A DNA stretch of 64,000 bases from Aliigemmobacter aestuarii. Lineage in GTDB: Bacteria; Pseudomonadota; Alphaproteobacteria; Rhodobacterales; Rhodobacteraceae. Made by a program: the position numbers and the translations under genes. Location: the NCBI RefSeq assembly GCF_004799285.1, contig NZ_SSND01000003.1, positions 310,001-374,000 of the forward strand, read 5' to 3'. This document shows positions 57,781 through 64,000 of this stretch, in pieces (within the stretch, counting starts at the first letter, position 1; every line of letters starts with the position of its first letter). The notes below the pieces were generated by a model, which did no database searches, was not told the origin of the DNA, and saw only the letters and a program-made list of their open reading frames with translations.

Positions 57781-58874
57781 CCATTGAAAAGCCGGAAATG
57801 ATCGAGTTTCGGGACGTCCATAAGTACTATGGCGACTATCACGCGCTGCGCGGCATCACCGCCTCGATCCGGGCGGGCGAGTTCTTTTCGCTGCTCGGGC
57901 CGTCGGGCTGCGGCAAGACCACGCTGTTGCGCACCATCGCCGGGTTCGAGGGAATTTCCTCGGGCGCCGTTCTGATCGACGGCAAGAACATGGCGGGGGT
58001 TCCGGCCAACAAGCGGCCGACCAACATGGTGTTCCAATCCTACGCGATCTTCCCGCACCTGACGGTCGAGGAAAACGTCGGCTTCGGCCTTCGCCGCGAT
58101 CCGCGCAGCAAGGACGAAAAGACCCGTGCCGTGGCCGAGGCGCTGGAGATGGTGGGGCTCAAGGGCTATGGCAAGCGCGCGGCGCATGCGCTTTCGGGCG
58201 GCCAGCGGCAGCGCGTGGCGCTGGCCCGCGCGCTGATCCTGAAGCCCAAGGTGCTGCTGCTGGACGAACCGCTTTCTGCGCTCGACAAGAAGATCCGCGA
58301 ACAGATGCAGCTGGAACTGATCCGCCTCCAGCGCGAGGTCGGGATCACCTTCGTGCTCGTCACCCATGACCAGGAAGAGGCGCTGGTCATGTCCGACCGG
58401 ATCGCGGTGATGTTCGAGGGCGAGATCGCCCAACTGGCCGATCCCGAAACGCTTTACCGTCGCCCGGCCAGCCGCAAAGTGGCCGATTTCATCGGCACGA
58501 TGAATTTCCTTCCGGCCAAGGTGGTGGCCGAGGATGCGAACCATACGGATGTGGAAGTCGCAGGATTTGGCCGGATGCATCTGTCGAAGGATCAGGTGAT
58601 GGCCGGGAACGGGGGCGAGGGGGCCTCGGTCGGGTTCCGCCCCGAGACCCTGACCATCCTCTTCGACGGCCAGCAGCCCACCGACCGCGAAAGCATGGGC
58701 ACGATCACCGAGGTCGTCTATTACGGCGACATGACCTATTACGACGTGAAGCTGGACGGGACCGAAGAGCCGATGCGGATTTCCATGCGCAACGTCTTTG
58801 GCCGGCCGGTGCTGGATATCGGCACCCGCACACGCGTGGCCTGGTCGCCGGGCGCGCTTGTGCTGTTCCGCTGA
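57777..58874 (+). CDS. Polyamine-type ABC transporter ATP-binding protein (PotA-like)
   Basis: A 365-residue ABC ATPase beginning with GTG that overlaps the PotC-like stop (GTGA). Walker A GPSGCGKTT, signature LSGGQ, Walker B VLLLDEPLSALD and H-loop VTHDQEEA are present, and a TOBE domain fills the last 100 residues (VGFRPETLTILF). It drives the transporter formed with the two preceding permeases. A terminator follows at 58908. Confidence 0.93.
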   Translation: MTIEKPEMIEFRDVHKYYGDYHALRGITASIRAGEFFSLLGPSGCGKTTLLRTIAGFEGISSGAVLIDGKNMAGVPANKRPTNMVFQSYAIFPHLTVEENVGFGLRRDPRSKDEKTRAVAEALEMVGLKGYGKRAAHALSGGQRQRVALARALILKPKVLLLDEPLSALDKKIREQMQLELIRLQREVGITFVLVTHDQEEALVMSDRIAVMFEGEIAQLADPETLYRRPASRKVADFIGTMNFLPAKVVAEDANHTDVEVAGFGRMHLSKDQVMAGNGGEGASVGFRPETLTILFDGQQPTDRESMGTITEVVYYGDMTYYDVKLDGTEEPMRISMRNVFGRPVLDIGTRTRVAWSPGALVLFR

Positions 58875-58907
58875 GAAATCGGGCCGGCAGGGCAGTGACG
58901 GTCGGGG

Positions 58908-58932
58908 AAAGGGGGCGAACAGCCCCCTTTTT
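58908..58932 (+). terminator. Terminator between the ABC operon and tetR
   Basis: Stem AAAGGGGGC (58908-58916) with GCCCCCTTT (58922-58930), 5-nt loop, then TT; it can serve both convergent transcripts. Confidence 0.75.
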
Positions 58933-58944
58933 CCATCCTGCCGT

Positions 58945-59562
58945 TCAGCTGTCGGGCGGCAGGATGCCCAACCCGCGCAGATAGATCCCCATGCCGGTTT
59001 CCAGAAGCGCATCGGGATCGAAGGGGCGCTGCACGCCTGACGAACGGCGCAGGAACAGTTCAACGACCCCGTGGCTCATTGCCCAGGCATGGGCCGAAAC
59101 CATCGTCGCCGGGGGGCGGCGGGCTTCGGGCATGTTGCGCGTGAGCCCGTCGGCCGCGCGATCCAGTACCGCGCGGGCCTTCTGCGCGACCTGCCCCAGT
59201 TCGGGGTGGTCGGCATGGTTCAGCCCGCTTTCGAACATCGCCACGTAATGGCCCGGATACTTGCGCGCAAAGGCCAGATAGGCGCGGCCCGTCGCCTCGA
59301 AGGCGGCAAGCGGCGTCGGCTTGCCACCGTCATAGGCGTAATCCATCAGCGCGGCGAAGACCTCGTATCCCTGCCGCGCGATTTCCGCCAGAAGATCCTC
59401 GCGCCCGGCGAAATGGCGATAGACGGCGGCGGGGGTCACGTCGGCGGCCTTTGCGGCCTCGGACAGGGTGAACCCTGTCGGCCCCTTTTCCGCGATCAGG
59501 TCAAGCGCAGCCTCGACCAGCGCCTGCCGCAGGTTGCCGTGATGATAGCCGCGCTTCGTCAT
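58945..59562 (-). CDS. TetR/AcrR family transcriptional regulator
   Basis: A 205-residue TetR-type regulator with N-terminal helix-turn-helix ([20 protein letters not shown], about residues 31-50) and a WHG-type C-terminal domain ([17 protein letters not shown]). The ATG at 59562 overlaps the ppk2 stop, so it is the last gene of the leftward chain. It may control that chain or the convergent ABC transporter; nothing in the sequence decides this. Confidence 0.9.
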   Translation of the reverse strand: MTKRGYHHGNLRQALVEAALDLIAEKGPTGFTLSEAAKAADVTPAAVYRHFAGREDLLAEIARQGYEVFAALMDYAYDGGKPTPLAAFEATGRAYLAFARKYPGHYVAMFESGLNHADHPELGQVAQKARAVLDRAADGLTRNMPEARRPPATMVSAHAWAMSHGVVELFLRRSSGVQRPFDPDALLETGMGIYLRGLGILPPDS

Positions 59563-60440
59563 TCGCGGCAGGCGGCCCACAGGTCCGGGCCGCCGCAGAT
59601 CAGCGGATCGGCCTGTCCGATCAGGGCGGCATCCTTGCCCTTGAAGTCGACAGCGGTCAGGATCGTCTGGATCGCGGCGATGCGGGCGCGTTTCTTGTCA
59701 TCCGACCGGATCACCGTCCAGGGTGCATGGGCCGTGTGCGACCGTTCCAGCGTTTCACCGATGGCGGCGCTGTAGTCATCCCATTTCTTCAGCCCCTCGA
59801 CATCGATCCAGGACAGTTTCCACTGTTTCAGCGGGTCCTTTTCGCGGTCGAGGAAGCGTTTCAGTTGCGCGGCACGGCTGACATTCAGCCAGAGTTTCAC
59901 AAGGGTGATCCCCTCATCCACGATCATCCGTTCGAACGAGGGCAACTGGTGGAAGAAATGTTCGCGCTGGTCGGGCGTGCAGAAGCCGAAGACATGTTCG
60001 ACGACCCCGCGATTGTACCAGCTGCGGTCGAACAGCGCGATTTCCCCCGCGGCGGGCAGCCAGTCGACATAGCGCTGGAAATACCACTGCGTCGCCTCGC
60101 GGTCAGAGGGTTTCGACAGAGCCACGACATTGGCCACACGCGGATTGAGGTTCTCGCGCACGCGTTCGATGGTGCCGCCCTTGCCTGCCGCGTCGCGCCC
60201 CTCGAAGACCACGACGATGCGCTTTCCGGTGTCCTTCACATCGGCCTGAAACCGGACAAGCTGGCGTTGCAGGGCGTCCATCTGCGCGTCATAGGCCTTG
60301 CCCTTCATCTCTTCGCGGTAAGGGAAGGACGGGGACAGGATATCGTCCTTGTCGGCCGCCTCGATGGCCTTGCGGATCGCTTTCGGGGCTTCCTCGCGGA
60401 AGAACCGGCTGATTGCGCCATCGAAGGGAAGATCGTCCAT
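59559..60440 (-). CDS. ppk2: Polyphosphate kinase 2
   Basis: A 293-residue PPK2, which uses polyphosphate to phosphorylate ADP or GDP. Walker A is GRDAAGKGG (residues 81-89), followed by [21 protein letters not shown]-type motif segments, lid region [16 protein letters not shown], and Walker [16 protein letters not shown]. The layout is that of class I (one-domain) PPK2. It precedes tetR by a stop/start overlap and follows the alpha/beta hydrolase by 46 nt. Confidence 0.95.
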   Translation of the reverse strand: MDDLPFDGAISRFFREEAPKAIRKAIEAADKDDILSPSFPYREEMKGKAYDAQMDALQRQLVRFQADVKDTGKRIVVVFEGRDAAGKGGTIERVRENLNPRVANVVALSKPSDREATQWYFQRYVDWLPAAGEIALFDRSWYNRGVVEHVFGFCTPDQREHFFHQLPSFERMIVDEGITLVKLWLNVSRAAQLKRFLDREKDPLKQWKLSWIDVEGLKKWDDYSAAIGETLERSHTAHAPWTVIRSDDKKRARIAAIQTILTAVDFKGKDAALIGQADPLICGGPDLWAACRE

Positions 60441-60486
60441 CGTCTGCTCCTGGTACGGTTTGGCGCAGTATGGCGGGGCGCTGCGG

Positions 60487-61452
60487 TCAGCGCAATCCGG
60501 CCCGGCGGGCGGCCCGGTCGATGGCGGCGGCGACGGCCTCGGGGTGGGTGTGGTGCGGCATGTGGCCGGCGCCCGGCAGTTCGGTCAGGACCGCGCCGGG
60601 GATCACCCGCGCCAGCCTGCGGGAATGGGTGTCGATCGGGGTGATCGTATCGGCATCGCCGTGCAGGATCTCGACCGGCAGCGCGATGTCGCCATAGCGT
60701 TCCGCCATTGCGCGCACATGGGGCAGCAGCCCGTTCACCTGCGCGGTGTTGGCGCGCAGGCTGTGGCGGCGCAGGGACAGGCCCGCGCCGACCCGTTCCA
60801 GATAGCCCGGAGGCGCGGGATCGGGGGCGAAGATTTCCGCCACCGTGCTTTCCGCCAACCGGGCCGGGGCATAGGCCGCGATCAACGGCGCTAGGATCGC
60901 CCGGCCCGCGCGGCTGTCCGTCAGCCGGTACCACAGGCCAAGCCCCCCCTCCCACGGCATCGTCGCGCCCGAGACGATCACCAGCCCCGCCGCCCCCTGC
61001 GGTGCCTCCAGCGCCCATGCCAGCGCCACCGCACCGCCATAGCTGTGGCCAAGGACCAGGGGCCGCGTCGCGCCCAGGCGGGACGCCGCCGCGCGCAGGA
61101 TGCGGGCCTGTTCGCCCGGCGACAGGATCGGCGCGCCACCGTCCGTCGTCCAGCCAAGGCCCGGACGGTCCATCGCGATGACGCGGTAGCGGCGCGCCAG
61201 ATCATCGGCCAGCGCATGGGTGAAATCGCGCGTGTTGCCGCTGGCGCCGTGGATCAGCACCAGATCGGGCCCCTCGCCGCGCACATCGGCATGGACCTGC
61301 ACGCCGTCAACCGTCAGAACCTGCCCGGTGGGGGGAAATGCCGCCTCGGCCGCGGCCTCGCGCGCGGCGGCGCGGCGGTCTGTCACCAGGACGGCGCCGC
61401 CCAGGACGGCCGCGGTCGCGATCAGGCTAAGTGCCAATTTCCGAAAGCTCAT
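60487..61452 (-). CDS. Alpha/beta hydrolase, membrane-anchored or secreted
   Basis: A 321-residue alpha/beta hydrolase with nucleophile GHSYGG, oxyanion region LIHGASGN, acid in HGDADTITP and histidine in [12 protein letters not shown]. The N-terminus ([20 protein letters not shown]) is a signal anchor or signal peptide, so the enzyme is likely periplasmic. Its start lies inside the 3' end of metA (26-nt overlap). A substrate cannot be named; an esterase or haloperoxidase-like role is possible. Confidence 0.85.
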   Translation of the reverse strand: MSFRKLALSLIATAAVLGGAVLVTDRRAAAREAAAEAAFPPTGQVLTVDGVQVHADVRGEGPDLVLIHGASGNTRDFTHALADDLARRYRVIAMDRPGLGWTTDGGAPILSPGEQARILRAAASRLGATRPLVLGHSYGGAVALAWALEAPQGAAGLVIVSGATMPWEGGLGLWYRLTDSRAGRAILAPLIAAYAPARLAESTVAEIFAPDPAPPGYLERVGAGLSLRRHSLRANTAQVNGLLPHVRAMAERYGDIALPVEILHGDADTITPIDTHSRRLARVIPGAVLTELPGAGHMPHHTHPEAVAAAIDRAARRAGLR

Positions 61453-62350
61453 ATGGCGTGGACTGATAGATCTCGTTGATCCAGTTGCCATATAGGAGAT
61501 GCGCGTGGCTTCGCCAGCGGTTCGTCGGCGGCTTGGCGGGATTGTCATCGGGATAGTAGTTGATCGGCACGTTGATCGGCGTGCCGTTGGCCACGTCGCG
61601 GTCGTATTCCTGTTTCAGCGTGTCGCTGTCGTATTCGAAATGGTTGAAGATATAAAGCGCGCGATGCGCCGGGTCCTCGACCAGACAGGGGCCGACCTCG
61701 TCCGATCCCAGAAGCGTGCGCAATCCGGGCACGGCGTCGATCTCGGCCTGTCGCATCTCGGTCCAGCGGCTGACCGGGATCACGAAATCGTCCGAGAATC
61801 CGCGCAGATAGGGCGAGGCGGGCGCAAGGCTGCGGTGCCGGAAGCAGCCGAAGGCCTTGGCGGGCAGCATGTGCTTGTTGACGCCGTGGAAGTGATAGAT
61901 CATCGCCATCCCGCCCCAGCAGACGCCGAAGGTGGAATGGACATGGCCCTGCGTCCAGTCGAAGATCCGGGTCAGTTCGTCCCAGTAGGTGACCTCTTCG
62001 AAAGGCAGATGTTCGATCGGTGCGCCGGTGATGATCAGCCCGTCGAATTTTTCGCCCGAGGCCTCGACCTCGGCGAAGGGCCGATAGAACGTTTCCATGT
62101 GTTCGGCGGCGGTGTTCTTCGTCTGGTGGTCCGACATCCGGATCAACTGAAAGTCGATCTGAAGCGGCGTCGCCCCGATCAGCCGGGCGAACTGGTTTTC
62201 CGTCTGGATCTTCTTGGGCATCAGGTTCAGCAGGCCGATGCGGATCGGACGGATGTCCTGCCGCGCCGCGCGTTCCGGCGACATGACCATGACGCCTTCC
62301 TGGCTCAGGACGGAATAGGCGGGCAGGGTTTCGGGCAGGGTGATGGGCAT
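61427..62350 (-). CDS. metA: Homoserine O-acyltransferase MetA (acetyl-type predicted)
   Basis: A 307-residue MetA activating homoserine for methionine synthesis. The nucleophile is C144 (FGVCWGG); [13 protein letters not shown] and the C-terminal [14 protein letters not shown] are typical. The residue aligned with E. coli Gly111 is glutamate (E113, GAPIEHL); Glu there marks acetyl-CoA use in Bacillus cereus MetA, so an O-acetyltransferase is predicted. It is 27 nt after the ATPase gene and overlaps the hydrolase gene by 26 nt. Confidence 0.94.
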   Translation of the reverse strand: MPITLPETLPAYSVLSQEGVMVMSPERAARQDIRPIRIGLLNLMPKKIQTENQFARLIGATPLQIDFQLIRMSDHQTKNTAAEHMETFYRPFAEVEASGEKFDGLIITGAPIEHLPFEEVTYWDELTRIFDWTQGHVHSTFGVCWGGMAMIYHFHGVNKHMLPAKAFGCFRHRSLAPASPYLRGFSDDFVIPVSRWTEMRQAEIDAVPGLRTLLGSDEVGPCLVEDPAHRALYIFNHFEYDSDTLKQEYDRDVANGTPINVPINYYPDDNPAKPPTNRWRSHAHLLYGNWINEIYQSTPYELSEIGT

Positions 62351-62377
62351 CGTCGTCTCCGCAATCGGGCGGTTTAC

Positions 62378-63247
62378 TTAGGACTTGGCCGCGGCGGCCT
62401 CAAGGGCTCGGGCGATCAAACGGTCGAAATCGGCCGGGGTGGCCACCTGTGCGACCTCTTCGGCGGTGACGGTGACACCCCAGCGGGCCATCGCCGCATA
62501 GCGCGGCTGGCGGTGATCCAGCACCTGCGCATAGGCAAAGCGCAGGAAGGCGTCGGGATCGACCTTTTCGGCAGGCTTTCCCTCGCGCGCCAGATAGTCG
62601 GCCCATATGCGGGCCAGGAAGTCGGGCTGGTAATAGATCGGCTTCGGGGCGCGGTCGAAGCGGCGGATCAGTTCCGCGCGATGTGCCTCGCTGCCCTTGA
62701 TCCAGACCATCAGCAGGTTCCGCGAAAGCTCGGTCATCACCGGATCTTCGGGGTTGTCGGGATCGACCACCTCACAGATGGACCCGCCGCTGTCGCAGAC
62801 GAAATTCCGATAGCCGTAAAGGTCATTGGCCCGCTCGATGAACCGCGTCGTGTCCAGAAGGGCGGCGATTTCCGCATCGCGGTGCTGCGCCTGCCGACGC
62901 AGGTATTCGTCAAAGGGCACGCCGCCGCGGTCGGGATCGCCCGGCTTGCCCAGATAGGTCGACAGCGGCGCGAGGTTGTTGAAGGTGATGTTCGAGGCGA
63001 TATAGACGCTGTCGGTCATCAGCAATTCGCGCAGGAACGGGTTCTTCATCGCCTCGCGCTTGAAGTTGTCGGCGATGAATTCGCCCATGTAGCGGGTGCC
63101 GATCCGGTAATCGACGGAATAGTGGAACCAGTCGCCCGCATCGCGCAGCATGTTCGACAGATGGGTCTTTCCAAGGCCCGACATGCCGAACAGAAGCACG
63201 CGCTTCTCGCCTGTAGCGTGCCAGTCTTGGGGGGTCTTGTAGATCAT
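62378..63247 (-). CDS. P-loop ATPase of unknown role beside metA
   Basis: A 289-residue P-loop NTPase with Walker A GMSGLGKT (residues 21-28). The C-terminal half contains IWADYLAREGKPAEKVDPDAF and helical segments; no other named domain is recognised. It precedes metA by 27 nt on the same strand and starts the leftward chain. Similar ATPase genes next to metA seem common in Rhodobacterales by memory, but no function is known. Confidence 0.8.
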   Translation of the reverse strand: MIYKTPQDWHATGEKRVLLFGMSGLGKTHLSNMLRDAGDWFHYSVDYRIGTRYMGEFIADNFKREAMKNPFLRELLMTDSVYIASNITFNNLAPLSTYLGKPGDPDRGGVPFDEYLRRQAQHRDAEIAALLDTTRFIERANDLYGYRNFVCDSGGSICEVVDPDNPEDPVMTELSRNLLMVWIKGSEAHRAELIRRFDRAPKPIYYQPDFLARIWADYLAREGKPAEKVDPDAFLRFAYAQVLDHRQPRYAAMARWGVTVTAEEVAQVATPADFDRLIARALEAAAAKS

Positions 63248-63397
63248 CGCCGTCTTCCCAAAGGGGCCTTTTCCGCCTGTTACCTTCTGGAACGGGGGAA
63301 TTCACGCGAAAAACGCGGGACCCTGCGGAAGGTCCGTCGGGTGCGGCACCGATGCCGAAGGGTCATGCACCGGACGGGCCAGGGCTGGGGAATGCGA

Positions 63398-63425
63398 AAA
63401 GGCCCCGCCAGCGGACGGGGCCTTT
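63398..63425 (-). terminator. Terminator of the FadL-like gene
   Basis: Stem AAAGGCCCCG (63398-63407) with CGGGGCCTTT (63416-63425), 8-nt loop; on the minus strand TTTT follows, 19 nt past the stop. Confidence 0.7.
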
Positions 63426-63444
63426 CGACAGTCATGTGCCGCGA

Positions 63445-64000
63445 TCAGAAGCTGAAGCCAACCTTCAGGCCGACGCCGACGGTCTTGTTGTCGCGGAAAT
63501 TGGCCAGGGTGGTCCCGGCCGGGAAGGGCGCGGGCGCTTCGGTCTTGGCGTTGCCGATCTTGGCATAGGTCACGCCGCCCGACACGCGGACATTGTCCTT
63601 GGTGTAGGTCAGCCCAAGGCCAAGCGCGGTGTAGCCATCGGTCGGGCCAAGGTTCCCGGCAAAGCCGCCGTTCGATTTCTCGTGGCTGACAAAGACCGCA
63701 CCCGACAGGTTTTCGGTGAAGCGACGCCCCAGACCCACGGTGTAGGTGATGCTGTCGTCGTCGTAATCCACCAGCGACCCGCCGCCCGTCGCGGTCGTGT
63801 AGACGGTGGGGGTGATGTCGAAGGCCGTCCAGTCGCGCCAGCGGACCGAACCGAAGACAAGCGTGTCCTTGGCCACGCCGGTCTGGAAGTCCAGCGTCAG
63901 GGCCTGCGGCACCTCGGATTCGAACCGCGTCTGGACCGGGCCGGTCGGCGTCAGTTCGGTGGCGCGGAAGTTGTGGGTGATCGCCGAGGTATAGGTCAGC
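63445..64000 (-). CDS. Outer-membrane protein transport protein, FadL/OmpP1-like (5' truncated)
   Basis: The C-terminal 185 residues of a beta-barrel protein; the reading frame continues past the window edge, so the N-terminus and signal peptide are missing. Alternating hydrophobic strands with the FadL-type sequences LTYTSAITHNFRATELTPTG, SVRWRDWTAFDIT and YTVGLGRRFTENLS are seen, and the last residue is phenylalanine after a GVGLKVGFSF strand, the outer-membrane insertion signal. It would import hydrophobic compounds such as fatty acids. A terminator lies 19 nt downstream. Confidence 0.85.
   Translation of the reverse strand, partial: LTYTSAITHNFRATELTPTGPVQTRFESEVPQALTLDFQTGVAKDTLVFGSVRWRDWTAFDITPTVYTTATGGGSLVDYDDDSITYTVGLGRRFTENLSGAVFVSHEKSNGGFAGNLGPTDGYTALGLGLTYTKDNVRVSGGVTYAKIGNAKTEAPAPFPAGTTLANFRDNKTVGVGLKVGFSF

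Noticed and set aside
63248-63444. A SAM-II (metA-type) riboswitch upstream of the ATPase-metA genes
   Set aside because: Neither the region before the ATPase nor the 27 nt before metA contains the conserved pseudoknot bases that I would expect.

Overview
The window looks like one contiguous chromosomal segment of a high-GC alphaproteobacterium of the order Rhodobacterales (Rhodobacter/Paracoccus-like). This rests on gene content and order: a cckA - recA - alaS neighbourhood, an iscR-iscS-sufBCD-sufS cluster whose IscR lacks the usual three cluster cysteines, an aglEFGAK alpha-glucoside operon, a DUF1127 gene, and a candidate SOS box of the alphaproteobacterial GTTC-N7-GTTC type at recA. No phage, transposase, CRISPR array or rRNA was seen. 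Both ends cut genes: a CoxL-like molybdoenzyme at the left and a FadL-like outer-membrane protein at the right.

Layout. 1-2.2 kb: end of a form II CO-dehydrogenase-like operon (large subunit, then FAD subunit). 2.4-12.4 kb: sugar-uptake locus; a LacI repressor, GH1 beta-glucosidase and glucokinase run leftward, and a complete aglE-F-G-A-K alpha-glucoside ABC transporter/glucosidase operon runs rightward, with a LacI-type palindrome at each promoter. 12.5-15.3 kb: divergent LysR regulator and PhyH-type dioxygenase, then a TDT/SLAC1-like membrane protein. 15.4-18.9 kb: GATase, guaB, rsmB-like methyltransferase. 19-29.4 kb: CckA kinase, sulfotransferase-like gene, recA, a TIGR04325-type methyltransferase, alaS, DUF1330, Lrp and a class II GATase. 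29.4-35.7 kb, mostly leftward: typA, yitT-like gene, icd, a small gene, an HD hydrolase and an alpha/beta hydrolase, plus one rightward NYN/OST-HTH-like gene of visibly lower GC.

35.8-43.4 kb: iron-sulfur assembly operon iscR-iscS-sufB-sufC-sufD-yip1-yip1-sufS. 43.7-46 kb: octaheme tetrathionate-reductase-family cytochrome with a four-histidine cytochrome b, followed by tRNA-Arg(CCG). 46.2-50.1 kb: methyltransferase, kdsA and capsule-export genes of KpsE and KpsT type. 50.3-55.9 kb: nhaA, SseB-like gene, rplM-rpsI, DUF1127 gene and a divergent MocR-type regulator. 56-59.6 kb: PotBCA-like ABC transporter without a binding protein. 58.9-63.2 kb: leftward chain ATPase-metA-hydrolase-ppk2-tetR. 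63.4-64 kb: FadL-like gene.

Most of the window is ordinary core chromosome. The observations most worth a second look are a repeated 3'-end/terminator module found in four copies, the low-GC NYN gene, the octaheme cytochrome/cytochrome b pair, the cysteine-poor IscR with two YIP1 genes inside the suf operon, the paired sugar-responsive operators, and structured leaders at rplM and between aglE and aglF. Coordinates, motifs and hairpins were read directly from the sequence; family assignments come from recognising motifs by eye, without a database search.
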